Assembly (NCBI RefSeq): GCF_900108365.1
Contig: NZ_FNWQ01000001.1
Coordinates: 1,054,001-1,118,000, forward strand
Reading direction: 5' to 3'
From: Chryseobacterium culicis
Lineage (GTDB): Bacteria; Bacteroidota; Bacteroidia; Flavobacteriales; Weeksellaceae
Length of the DNA stretch: 64,000 nucleotides
Shown: piece after piece, positions 55,945 through 63,866 of the stretch
Layout: the number at the start of each line of letters is the position of its first letter
How positions within the stretch are numbered: position 1 is the first letter of the stretch
The notes under the pieces: model-generated
What the model was told of the DNA's origin: nothing
The model's input: the letters and a program-made list of their open reading frames with translations, nothing else
The model's database searches: none
Translations under genes and position numbers: made by a program

Positions 55945-56940
55945 ATGATACTATTAAATGATCATAGAATATTATTTGGGTCAGCTCTCTGTCTCTTTGT
56001 TTTCCTTACCCTGTACATCGCAGTATTGCCTGCACTGGATAATCAGAGAATCAACAGGCCTTTGCCAAGACAGTCCAAAGTACTGACGAGAGATGAAAGA
56101 GCCGGAAAAATGGTCTATATAGAAAATGGATGTGTAGCATGCCACACTCAGCAGGTCAGAAATGTTGAAATGGATAATGTTTTTGGAAAAAGACCCAGTA
56201 TACCTGCAGATTTTGCAGTTAACAAAAGAACAGATTTCTGGCGGAACACAGCCAATCTGATGGGAACCCAGAGAGCAGGGCCGGATTTGACCAATGTCGG
56301 AGAAAGGCAGCCCAGTGCGGAATGGCATCTTATCCACCTGTTTCAGCCAAGAGCCGCAGTAGAGGCTTCCATTATGCCTTCTTATGAATTTCTTTTTATA
56401 GAAAGAGATTATCTGCAGCCGGGTGATGTAGAAGTGAAAGTACCGGAGAAATTCCTTAAAAATAAAAGAAAAAAGGTGGTAGCTACCCCGAAAGCACTTC
56501 AATTGGTAGCATACCTGAAATCTTTAAAGCAAACTGATTTTACAGATAAGTCTATAGTGCCTCCGTTTTTATACAAGCAGCAGAAAAAAGAAGAAGGTAA
56601 TGGACAGGCATCAGGTAATCTGCCGGATGGAGGAGAACTTTTTACAGCGAACTGCGCTTCCTGCCATCAGGCTAACGGAGAAGGTGTTCCGGGCGCATTT
56701 CCGCCCCTGAAAGGCAGTCCGGTTGTGAACGGAGGAGATCTTGAGCTGTATGTTACTATCATTATGAAGGGATATGACCCGAGACCGGAGTTTGCAACAA
56801 TGCCTCCTGTAGGAACCAATGCGAATTTCACTCCGGAAGATGTTACGGCAGTCATGAACCATGAAAGAACAAGCTGGGGAAATAATGCCAAAAAAGTAAC
56901 GGTGGAAGAAGTAAAAGTGATAATGGATAAAATAAAATAA
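55945..56940 (+). CDS. ccoO: cbb3 oxidase subunit II fused to a cytochrome c domain
   Basis: A 331-residue membrane-anchored cytochrome with one N-terminal membrane helix (LCLFVFLTLYIAVLPAL). The first part is CcoO-like with one heme site CVACH at residues 63-67 and the PSYEFLF end. The second part (about 215-331) is a class I cytochrome c with NCASCH near residue 238 and the distal Met probably in TMPPVG. It thus combines the electron-entry roles that CcoO and CcoP play in ordinary cbb3 oxidases. It is joined to ccoN by a 12-bp gap. No separate ccoP or ccoQ is seen, and the maturation genes ccoGHIS are not in this window. Confidence 0.87.
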   Translation: MILLNDHRILFGSALCLFVFLTLYIAVLPALDNQRINRPLPRQSKVLTRDERAGKMVYIENGCVACHTQQVRNVEMDNVFGKRPSIPADFAVNKRTDFWRNTANLMGTQRAGPDLTNVGERQPSAEWHLIHLFQPRAAVEASIMPSYEFLFIERDYLQPGDVEVKVPEKFLKNKRKKVVATPKALQLVAYLKSLKQTDFTDKSIVPPFLYKQQKKEEGNGQASGNLPDGGELFTANCASCHQANGEGVPGAFPPLKGSPVVNGGDLELYVTIIMKGYDPRPEFATMPPVGTNANFTPEDVTAVMNHERTSWGNNAKKVTVEEVKVIMDKIK

Positions 56941-56942
56941 TT

Positions 56943-57206
56943 ATGAAAGTTTCATTAAAGTATATCATAACAATGGCTGCTGTGTTTTTTACCATCTACA
57001 CGTTTGCGTGCGATACCTGTAAACTCAGACAGCCCAAAGTAACTCAGGATTTTACCCATGGAACCGGGCCTGAAAGCGACTGGGACTGGTTTATCGTGGG
57101 GATTGTTGCTGCAATAACGATCGTAGCCTTTATCTATTCTCTCAAATATCTGATCAGACCCGGAGAGAAGAATAAAAGCCATATCAAATATTACTTTTTA
57201 AAATAA
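56943..57206 (+). CDS. Small membrane protein of the oxidase operon
   Basis: An 87-residue protein with an N-terminal hydrophobic start (IITMAAVFFTIYTFAC) and a second span near residues 48-68 (WFIVGIVAAITIVAFIYSLKYL). A CDTC motif near residues 23-26 offers a thiol or metal/heme-type site, but no CXXCH is present. It lies 2 bp after ccoO. It is probably an accessory subunit or assembly protein of the oxidase; the family is not known to me. Confidence 0.75.
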   Translation: MKVSLKYIITMAAVFFTIYTFACDTCKLRQPKVTQDFTHGTGPESDWDWFIVGIVAAITIVAFIYSLKYLIRPGEKNKSHIKYYFLK

Positions 57207-57211
57207 AACCC

Positions 57212-57619
57212 ATGACAAAAGATAAAAGCAAAGTCTTTTTGTTCATAGATGATGGTGAAGTTCCCATTGCAGAACTTGAAACCCCCATTGTCTTTGATTT
57301 GGACACGAAAAAACTGACAGATGGAGAACATATTTTAAAAATAATAAGCCATTCACCATCAGGAAGAGAAGGAATCCGGAAGGTCAGTTTTATGGTCAGT
57401 AATGGCCCGGCAATACGGATTGAAGGACTAAAGAACAAGGATGTTGTAGACGGAACAATATCGCTCATGATCAATGCCTACGACAAAGGAAATCAAAAAA
57501 GCTTTCTCATCACGGGCAGCGAGACACCGCAGACAATCCCGTTCTGGATATGGATTATCATCATTTTATTTTCCGGATGGGCACTCTATTACGAGATAAC
57601 AAGTGCCAATATGCAGTAA
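57212..57619 (+). CDS. Small protein with C-terminal membrane anchor, oxidase operon
   Basis: A 135-residue protein: a soluble beta-rich N-terminal part with an Ig-like feel (FLFIDDGEVPIAELETP ... VSFMVSNGPAIRI) and a C-terminal span FWIWIIIILFSGWALYY near residues 110-127. It starts 5 bp after the preceding small membrane protein gene and is last in the oxidase block. No family is recognised. It could be an assembly factor or small subunit of the cbb3 complex. Confidence 0.7.
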   Translation: MTKDKSKVFLFIDDGEVPIAELETPIVFDLDTKKLTDGEHILKIISHSPSGREGIRKVSFMVSNGPAIRIEGLKNKDVVDGTISLMINAYDKGNQKSFLITGSETPQTIPFWIWIIIILFSGWALYYEITSANMQ

Positions 57620-57701
57620 GCATGCAGAGAAAATGGCTGTTATATGACAGCAGCTTTTAGCGAAAGAATTTTAAGAATATAGAAATATAAAAAAAAATAG
57701 T

Positions 57702-58298
57702 ATGGTTATCAGTGAAAAGTTTTTAGATGCCGCAGGAGCAGAAATCAAGGAATATTACCATGGAGAGCTCATTTTTAGCGAAGGTAGTGCGCCGCTTTAC
57801 TATTATCAGGTTGTTCGTGGAAAAGTAAAACTGAGCAATCTTCACAAAGACGGTAAAGAATTTCTACAGAATATAATGTCAGAAGGACAGGCTTTCGGTG
57901 ATGCTTTATTATTTAATAACAAGCCTTACCCAATGGATGCAGTCGCTATGGAGCACTGCGTAATTATGAGATTGTGCAAAAACAACTTTTTAAGTATGCT
58001 GCAGTTGTATCCGCAATTGTACGCATCAGTATGCAAATCTTTGTCAGACCGTTTATATTATCAATATATTATGCTGCAGGCCAATTCTTCACAGAATCCT
58101 GCTGAAAGGATAATGGGAGTACTGGAATATCTGAAGAGTTCTCAATCCAACCAGGATCCTTTTTCTTTTAAAATCCCGCTGACAAGGCAACAGTTGGCCA
58201 ATTTAACAGGCATATGTGTTGAAACAGCAATCAGAACTATTAAGATAATGGAAAAAAAACACCTTGTCATTATCAGAGACCGTAAAATTTTCTTTTAG
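57702..58298 (+). CDS. Crp/Fnr-family transcriptional regulator
   Basis: A 198-residue regulator: a cyclic-nucleotide-binding-type beta-roll at about 20-115 (LIFSEGSAPLYYYQVVRGKVKL, MSEGQAFGDALL), a dimer helix and a winged helix-turn-helix TRQQLANLTGICVETAIRTI near residue 165-185. There is no N-terminal cluster of cysteines, so it is not an iron-sulfur FNR. A signal other than oxygen via FeS, perhaps NO or redox via heme, is possible. It lies between two Crp/Fnr-type dyads, upstream of the oxidase block and just before the KGG gene, and is the obvious candidate to bind both. Confidence 0.88.
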   Translation: MVISEKFLDAAGAEIKEYYHGELIFSEGSAPLYYYQVVRGKVKLSNLHKDGKEFLQNIMSEGQAFGDALLFNNKPYPMDAVAMEHCVIMRLCKNNFLSMLQLYPQLYASVCKSLSDRLYYQYIMLQANSSQNPAERIMGVLEYLKSSQSNQDPFSFKIPLTRQQLANLTGICVETAIRTIKIMEKKHLVIIRDRKIFF

Positions 58299-58394
58299 TT
58301 TAGAAATACATCATAAAATAAAGAAGTGAATAACCAATAAATGGTGTTGTTATGAAGAATTTAAAGCAAAAAAAATAATATAAAAACGCCCTAT

Positions 58395-58410
58395 TATGAC
58401 TCGGGTCATA
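58395..58410. promoter_or_regulatory. Crp/Fnr-type dyad ahead of the KGG block
   Basis: TATGAC-TCGG-GTCATA is a perfect 6-bp dyad whose half-sites match those at 53779-53794 except for the inner base pair. Its centre is 29.5 bp before the T of the -7 box at 58432, identical to the other site. Confidence 0.72.
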
Positions 58411-58431
58411 GCACGGCCGGTTTTTCATTGG

Positions 58432-58439
58432 TATCTTTG
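58432..58439 (+). promoter_or_regulatory. -7 box of the KGG/DUF892 genes
   Basis: TATCTTTG fits TAnnTTTG. The ATG of the KGG gene follows 160 bp later, so the leader is long. The rest of the 300-bp spacer (58299-58598) has no ORF. Confidence 0.58.
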
Positions 58440-58598
58440 AATAGAGATTAAATCATATCTCTTAACAGATCTTTTTGAGGAGCGTTTTTCGGATCCGGCG
58501 CTTCGCATTCATTACAATATACTCAACTCTTATTGCTGTCTAATACTAGTCACGGCCAGCAATAATTATCACTAAATATTAATATAAAAAATTCAATT

Positions 58599-59483
58599 AT
58601 GAACACTAGAAATTCAAGAAACCGCAGTTCAAGAGGAGGTTCAAACTCATCAGATAATAATCTGGAGGAAGTGTACCAATTAGGATATGATCATGGTTAT
58701 AACGATGCATCGCAGGATGAAGATTATGACGATGATTTTTCAGAGTACGAAGATTACTTTGATGATGAATATGATGATGAAGATTACGATGAAGACTATG
58801 ATGATGAAGATGATGATTATGAAGACTATGATGATTATGACGATGATGAAGATTACGACGACGATGAGGACGATGAAGATGATGATAACAGAGGCGGAAG
58901 AGGCCGCGGAAACAGAGGAAACGGAAACCAGCAAAGAGACAGCCAGGGTAGATTTACTTCCGGAGGAGGAAGAGGTGGTTCCCGTGGACGTTCTGGTTCA
59001 GGCTCCGGCTCCAGATCTGGGTCCCGTTCAGGCTCCGGCTCAGGTGGCAGGGGTAGATCATCTTCATCAGGAAATGGTACCTCAAGAAGAGGTTTTGCAT
59101 CAATGAGCAAAGCAGAACGTACAAGAATTGCAAGAATGGGCGGTGAAGCTTCTCACGGAGGCGGAAGATCATCAGGCTCAGGTTCAAGATCAAACTCAAG
59201 TTCAGGTTCTAATTCTGGAAGATCAGGCTCAGGCTCAGGATCTGGCAGAGGAGGATCAAGATCTGGATCTGGCAGAGGTGGTTCCGGATCAGGTTCTGGT
59301 AATAACAGCAGCTCCGGACGTGGTTCCAATTCCGGAAACGGAACTTCAAGAAGAGGTTTTGCTTCTATGAGTAAAGCGGAACGTACAAGAATTGCAAGAA
59401 TGGGAGGCCAGGCATCTCACGGAGGAGGAAGATCATCCGGTTCCGGAAGATCCGGCTTCGGAGGCAGACGTAATAATTCATAA
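58599..59483 (+). CDS. KGG-motif stress protein with long acidic tract
   Basis: A 294-residue, wholly low-complexity protein. Residues about 35-105 are an almost pure Asp/Glu/Tyr acidic run (for example YDDDFSEYEDYFDDE). Residues about 105-end are Gly/Ser/Arg-rich. Two near-identical KGG-type units (GFASMSKAERTRIARMGG followed by ASHGGG) lie near residues 165-188 and 250-275, as in the E. coli YciG family. The opposite charges of the two halves suggest self-association or phase separation. KGG proteins are induced in stationary phase and stress. It is followed by a DUF892 gene, as yciG is by yciF in E. coli, and has a Crp/Fnr-type dyad ahead. Confidence 0.82.
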   Translation: MNTRNSRNRSSRGGSNSSDNNLEEVYQLGYDHGYNDASQDEDYDDDFSEYEDYFDDEYDDEDYDEDYDDEDDDYEDYDDYDDDEDYDDDEDDEDDDNRGGRGRGNRGNGNQQRDSQGRFTSGGGRGGSRGRSGSGSGSRSGSRSGSGSGGRGRSSSSGNGTSRRGFASMSKAERTRIARMGGEASHGGGRSSGSGSRSNSSSGSNSGRSGSGSGSGRGGSRSGSGRGGSGSGSGNNSSSGRGSNSGNGTSRRGFASMSKAERTRIARMGGQASHGGGRSSGSGRSGFGGRRNNS

Positions 59484-59553
59484 TTCACTTTTATGATTAC
59501 CTCTTTATAATGAATAAGGAGGTAATCTTTTCCCAATCAAATAATCTGAATAT

Positions 59554-60159
59554 ATGGCAACGAAAACATTAGATACCAATAATAAGGGAGCCTCTGAAAA
59601 TACTTCAGCAGCCACTTCAAAAAATTCAGCAGCCAATACGAAAGCTAATGAAAGTGATAAAGAAAATTCAGGTCTTCATCAGTTTTTCTTATCGGCGCTT
59701 AAAGATATTTATTTCGCGGAAGATGCAATTATAAAAGCTTTGGACAAAATGCAGGAAGCGGCTACTACAGAAGAGCTTAAAGACGCATTTGAAGACCATC
59801 AGCTTCAAACAAAAAAGCATGTCAGCAGACTTGAGAAAGTATTTAAGCTTCTCAACGAAACACCTCAGAAAAAAGAATGTAAAGCAATTCTTGGAATTAT
59901 TGAAGAAGGTGAAGAGGTCATCAAATCCACTGAAGACGGCTCTATGACAAGAGATGCAGCATTAATTATTGCAGCACAAAAAGTTGAACACTACGAAATC
60001 GCCACTTATGGAGGATTGGTTCAGCTGGCGCTCACAATGGGCCATGATAAAGCAGCAGATCTCCTTGAAGAAACACTTCAGGAAGAAGAAGATACCGATT
60101 GGAATCTTACGGAAATTGCTGAAAATCATATCAATTTTGACGCAGAACAGGAGGATTAA
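59554..60159 (+). CDS. DUF892 / YciE-YciF-like ferritin-fold protein
   Basis: A 201-residue protein. A Thr/Ser/Asn-rich N-terminal tail (about 1-40) is followed by a four-helix bundle: LKDIYFAEDAIIKALDKM, FEDHQLQTKKHVSRLEKVF, QKVEHYEIATYGGL and EEEDTDWNLTEIAENHI. Glu and His in these helices are the di-metal ligands expected of the YciE/YciF ferritin-like group, which respond to osmotic and oxidative stress. It starts 70 bp after the KGG gene and ends in a strong hairpin, so the two form one unit. Predicted to be cytoplasmic. Confidence 0.88.
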   Translation: MATKTLDTNNKGASENTSAATSKNSAANTKANESDKENSGLHQFFLSALKDIYFAEDAIIKALDKMQEAATTEELKDAFEDHQLQTKKHVSRLEKVFKLLNETPQKKECKAILGIIEEGEEVIKSTEDGSMTRDAALIIAAQKVEHYEIATYGGLVQLALTMGHDKAADLLEETLQEEEDTDWNLTEIAENHINFDAEQED

Positions 60160-60170
60160 TGTTCATAACT

Positions 60171-60210
60171 GTAAACCATATGTCTTTTCAAGATATGTGG
60201 TTTACTTTCT
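60171..60210 (+). terminator. Intrinsic terminator
   Basis: A 16-bp stem, GTAAACCATATGTCTT with AAGATATGTGGTTTAC (two G-U pairs), has a 3-nt loop and is followed by TTTCT. It closes the KGG/DUF892 unit. Confidence 0.83.
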
Positions 60211-60606
60211 TAAGACTTTATCATATACTATTCAGTAGCAGAAGGTGTTACTTCGGGAGCTTTACAGTTCGCTTTTTTACACGTGCCTGGCGCGTCCCTT
60301 TTTCTCAGGGAGGCAGAACAAATGTGGCTGTTTTTCCGAAAACATAGCTAAAGCAGCGGCATACAGATACAAAAGCTTTGTGAAGCAGACCTTTCTGTGG
60401 CTGCCAAAGGTTATTGTACACCTTTCAGGCATTCGGCACATATCATTTTGCCTGTTTCTCCTCTGTCTGCACAGGAGAAATTAACCTTACAAAAAAGTTG
60501 AATCGGTTTCCCGAAACGGATGCTTTAAAAACACAACTCTACTGAATGTATTCCGGGCTGTTTTAAAGAATGAATTCGGCCAGCTTTTAATGTAAAAAAA
60601 CATACT
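60211..60606. other. Spacer before the SDR genes
   Basis: About 400 bp of lower-AT DNA without a credible gene; the small plus-strand frames here have no codon-usage or domain support. It holds one perfect 8-bp hairpin, TTTCTCCT at 60455-60462 with AGGAGAAA at 60473-60480. A promoter for the SDR genes is expected, but I found no good box. Confidence 0.45.
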
Positions 60607-61410
60607 ATGGAACGTAAATATCAATATGCTTTAATTACAGGAGCAACAAGCGGAATTGGGTATCAGCTTGCAAGGCAGTTTGCTAAAAACGGCTATGACC
60701 TTGTAATTGTCGCCCGAAGCCATGAAGAATTAAAAAATAAAGCTGAAGAATTCAAAAACTTTGGTATTAATGTTATTGCAATTTCAAAGAATTTATTTCT
60801 TCAGGATGAAGTATACTCGCTTTATTCGGAATTACAGCTCAATGGTATAAGTCCGGAAATTCTTGTCAATGATGCAGGACAGGGCGTATACGGTAAATTT
60901 CAGGATACCGATATCCATCGTGAGATCAACATTGTAAACCTGAATATTATTTCAGTGATTCTTTTAACCAAGCTTTTTTTAAAAGACCGGCTGCCAAAGG
61001 GCTCAGGAAAAATATTAAATCTTGCATCCATTGCCAGTAAAGCTCCGGGTCCCTGGCATTCGGTCTATCATGGAACAAAGGCCTTCATACTTTCGTGGTC
61101 TGAAGCCATCCGCGAAGAACTGAAAGATTCAGGGATTAGTGTAACGGCTCTTCTTCCGGGACCTACTGATACCGACTTTTTTAATAAAGCGGATATGAAC
61201 AGAAGCAAGATCGTGGAAGACAGAGAAAACCTGGCAAATCCCGAAGAAGTGGCCATTGATGGCTACAATTCCCTGATGAATAATGAGGACAAAGTAATTT
61301 CGGGCCTCAAAAACAAACTTACGGTCGCAATGGCCAACCTTGCAGCAGACGATAGAGCTGCTCACAGAATGGGAGAAATGCAAAAACCTATAACCGAAAG
61401 TAAATTATGA
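60607..61410 (+). CDS. Short-chain dehydrogenase/reductase
   Basis: A 267-residue classical SDR. NAD(P) binding is by TGATSGIG near residue 14, structure by VNDAGQ near 93, catalysis by Ser in LASIASK near 141 and YHGTK near residue 154. It has no signal peptide. Its stop overlaps the next SDR start by 4 bp (ATGA). Substrate unknown; relatives reduce ketones or aldehydes. It belongs to the stress-type run after the DUF892 gene. Confidence 0.87.
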   Translation: MERKYQYALITGATSGIGYQLARQFAKNGYDLVIVARSHEELKNKAEEFKNFGINVIAISKNLFLQDEVYSLYSELQLNGISPEILVNDAGQGVYGKFQDTDIHREINIVNLNIISVILLTKLFLKDRLPKGSGKILNLASIASKAPGPWHSVYHGTKAFILSWSEAIREELKDSGISVTALLPGPTDTDFFNKADMNRSKIVEDRENLANPEEVAIDGYNSLMNNEDKVISGLKNKLTVAMANLAADDRAAHRMGEMQKPITESKL

Positions 61411-62159
61411 GAAGGCTGCAATTAAAAAATAAATCTGTTTTGCTTACCGGTGCAGACAGTGGTATCGGAAAAGCTGTGGCGCTGCTTTTTGCCGAAGAAG
61501 GTGCCGATATTGCCATCATTTATCATCATGAAGATCAGGATGCTGAAAAAACAAAAAATGAAATACTGGCCCTGGGCAGAAGATGTATCCTATTTCCCGG
61601 AGATATTAATGATTATGAATTCTGTGAGGATACCGTTAAAAAGGTCATCGCGAAATTCGGAAGAATAGACATTCTGGTTAATAATGCAGGTGTACAGTTT
61701 CCTTCTGATAATATCGAAAAACTGGAAGAAAAAAAGATCCGAAAAACATTTGATTCTAATATTATCGGAATGATTTTGCTGACAAAAATTGTTTTTCCTC
61801 ACCTCAGACAAGGTTCAAGTATTATTAATACAACGTCAGCAGTTGCCTATCAGGGGCATGAAGAACTTTTAGATTATTCAGCAACCAAAGGGGCAATCGT
61901 TTCTTTTACCAGATCGCTGGCTCTTCAGGCGAAACCAAAAGGTATTCGTGTCAACGCAGTTGCTCCGGGCCCGGTGGCAACACCACTTACTGAAAAAACT
62001 TTTGGAGAAGAGGAAGAAGATATGAGCAAGCCTCCTTTTGAAAGAAATGCGAGTCCTGAAGAAGTAGCGGACAGTTTTCTGTTTTTGGCAGGCAGCGGAT
62101 CTGCCCAGATAACAGGGCAGGTTCTTCACCCGAATGGAGGAATAATCGTCAATGGATAA
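61407..62159 (+). CDS. Short-chain dehydrogenase/reductase
   Basis: A 250-residue classical SDR with TGADSGIGKA near residue 14, VNNAGVQ near 89, YSATKGA near 154 and NAVAPGP near 187. The ATGA overlap with the preceding SDR and the short gap before the micro-lipoprotein show co-transcription. The layout (PGPVATPL, an acidic EEEEDM loop, a TGQVLHPNGG end) recalls the YghA/glucose-dehydrogenase-like general-stress SDRs. The substrate cannot be told. Confidence 0.87.
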   Translation: MRRLQLKNKSVLLTGADSGIGKAVALLFAEEGADIAIIYHHEDQDAEKTKNEILALGRRCILFPGDINDYEFCEDTVKKVIAKFGRIDILVNNAGVQFPSDNIEKLEEKKIRKTFDSNIIGMILLTKIVFPHLRQGSSIINTTSAVAYQGHEELLDYSATKGAIVSFTRSLALQAKPKGIRVNAVAPGPVATPLTEKTFGEEEEDMSKPPFERNASPEEVADSFLFLAGSGSAQITGQVLHPNGGIIVNG

Positions 62160-62182
62160 TATAAAATCATTAGAAAAAATAC

Positions 62183-62314
62183 ATGAAAGCAATTATTTTA
62201 TTAGCAATATGTGCAGCGAGCTTGGTAGCCTGCCGTTGTGATTTACCTGATGATGATGATGACAAGGGTAAAAGTGAAACGAAACCAGTGCATGATACCT
62301 TAAAAATAAAATGA
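62183..62314 (+). CDS. 43-residue micro-lipoprotein
   Basis: A short ORF between the SDR and DAO genes: MKAIILLAICAASLVAC is a complete lipoprotein signal with lipobox LVAC and Cys17. The mature peptide is 27 residues with a DDDDD run. The stop overlaps the next ATG by 4 bp (ATGA), which argues that it is truly translated and coupled. No homologue is recalled. Confidence 0.7.
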   Translation: MKAIILLAICAASLVACRCDLPDDDDDKGKSETKPVHDTLKIK

Positions 62315-63828
62315 ATATGAACAGGGATGGAACCAGAAAAAGCATATGGCAGGAAAAGAGTAAAATAGTTTCTGCAGAACCCGCTTTGGAAGAATGGTAT
62401 GATGTAGCAGTTGTGGGCGGTGGTATTACAGGCATTTCTACTGCGTTAAGGCTGCAGAAGGCAGGACAAAAGTGTATTATTCTGGAAGCTTCCAATATAG
62501 GCTTTGGAACAACCGGCGGAACAACGGCTCATCTGAATGACTTCTTTGATACCACCTATGCTCAGGCCATTAAGGATTTTGGTCTGCAGAATGCCAAGCT
62601 TTTAAAATATGTAGGCATAGAATCAAAAAATATCATTCGGAACAACATCCGTGAATTTAATATTTCCTGTGATTTTCAAAGTAAGCCGGGTTATTTGTTT
62701 GCTTTGGATGATGAACAGGAAAAAAAGCTGGATGCTATTCTTGAAGGAGCAGCTCAGGTAGGGCATTCTATGGTGCAAACTGCTGATACTCCTTTTCCTT
62801 TTGCTTTTAAGAAAGCTGCTGTTATTCCTGATCAGGCACAATTTCATCCTTTAAAATATATCAGAAGTCTGGCAGAAGCCTTTATTCGTCTGGGCGGTGT
62901 ATTGGTTGAAAACTGCTTATGTGAAAGCCATGATGAGAATGAAGAATGTGTAGTACTACAGTCCACCAAAGGAACTGTTACTGCACGGTCTGTCATTTAT
63001 GCTACCCATATTCCTCCGGGTATTAATATGCTCCATTTTATGAATGCCCCTTACCGCAGCTATGCTATAGCCTTCAGGCTGAAGGGAGATTATCATCCTA
63101 AAGAGCTGGGGTATGATCTTGCAGAACCTTATCATTATTACAGAACACAGCAGATAAACGGGGAAAGTCTGCTGATTGCAGGAGGCGAAGACCATAAAAC
63201 AGGACATGCTGATAATACCGTTGAATGTTTTTCAAAACTGGAAAACTATGTAAGACAACATTTTGATGTTGATACCGCAGTTTACAGTTGGTCCAGTCAG
63301 TATTACGAGCCAGTGGATGGGCTCCCTTATATTGGAGTATTGCCCGGAAGTAAAGGAAAAATATTTACAGCAACAGGATTTCGCGGTAATGGGATGATCT
63401 TTGGGACTATTACTTCACAGATCCTGGGAGATTTAATTCTGACAGGTTCCAATAAGTATCAGAGACTTTTCGATCCCGGAAGAATACGGCCAATAACAGG
63501 TTTTACCAACTTTGTAAAAGAGCAGGCTGCAGTAGTCTGGGATTTTGTGAAAGACAAAGTATTTGCAGAAAAAGTTAAAGCACTTTCGGAGTTATCCGAA
63601 GGAGAAGCTAAAGTAGTGAAATGGGAAGGAGAGTCATATGCTGTATATAAGGAAAAAGAAGGCAAACTGCACCTTCTGAAAAGTAAATGCCCGCATGCAA
63701 AATGTGAAGTGCGTTGGAACAGTGCAGAAATAAGCTGGGATTGCCCTTGCCATGGATCAAGATTTACTGTAGAGGGTAAAGTACTCACGGGACCTTCCGT
63801 AAAAAACCTTCTGAGAATTGAACTGTAA
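62311..63828 (+). CDS. DAO-type FAD oxidoreductase with C-terminal Rieske domain
   Basis: A 505-residue protein with two domains. The first (about 20-400) is a D-amino-acid-oxidase-like flavoenzyme with VVGGGITGISTALRL near residue 33 and a C-terminal GFRGNGM glycine loop. The last 100 residues form a Rieske [2Fe-2S] centre with CPHAKC and CPCHGS, where two Cys and two His bind the cluster. The DAO-Rieske fusion is a known architecture; it presumably passes electrons between flavin and cluster, with unknown donor and substrate. It may start at 62311 or 62317. Translation is coupled to the micro-lipoprotein. Confidence 0.87.
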   Translation: MNMNRDGTRKSIWQEKSKIVSAEPALEEWYDVAVVGGGITGISTALRLQKAGQKCIILEASNIGFGTTGGTTAHLNDFFDTTYAQAIKDFGLQNAKLLKYVGIESKNIIRNNIREFNISCDFQSKPGYLFALDDEQEKKLDAILEGAAQVGHSMVQTADTPFPFAFKKAAVIPDQAQFHPLKYIRSLAEAFIRLGGVLVENCLCESHDENEECVVLQSTKGTVTARSVIYATHIPPGINMLHFMNAPYRSYAIAFRLKGDYHPKELGYDLAEPYHYYRTQQINGESLLIAGGEDHKTGHADNTVECFSKLENYVRQHFDVDTAVYSWSSQYYEPVDGLPYIGVLPGSKGKIFTATGFRGNGMIFGTITSQILGDLILTGSNKYQRLFDPGRIRPITGFTNFVKEQAAVVWDFVKDKVFAEKVKALSELSEGEAKVVKWEGESYAVYKEKEGKLHLLKSKCPHAKCEVRWNSAEISWDCPCHGSRFTVEGKVLTGPSVKNLLRIEL

Positions 63829-63866
63829 TAAATCCGGCATCAGGACAAAGATAACTTTTAAAAAAT

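Noticed and set aside
57636..57651. GCTGT-N6-ACAGC dyad before the Crp/Fnr gene
   Set aside because: Only 5-bp arms and no fit to the TATGAY motif; could occur by chance.
58687..59106. 139-codon Met/Ile/Thr-rich frame and Pro/Glu-rich minus frames over the KGG gene
   Set aside because: They are by-products of GAT/GAA and GGA/TCA codon repeats in the true frame.
60159..60484. Three overlapping small plus-strand frames after the DUF892 gene
   Set aside because: They have no signal, domain or typical codon use and they run through a terminator hairpin.
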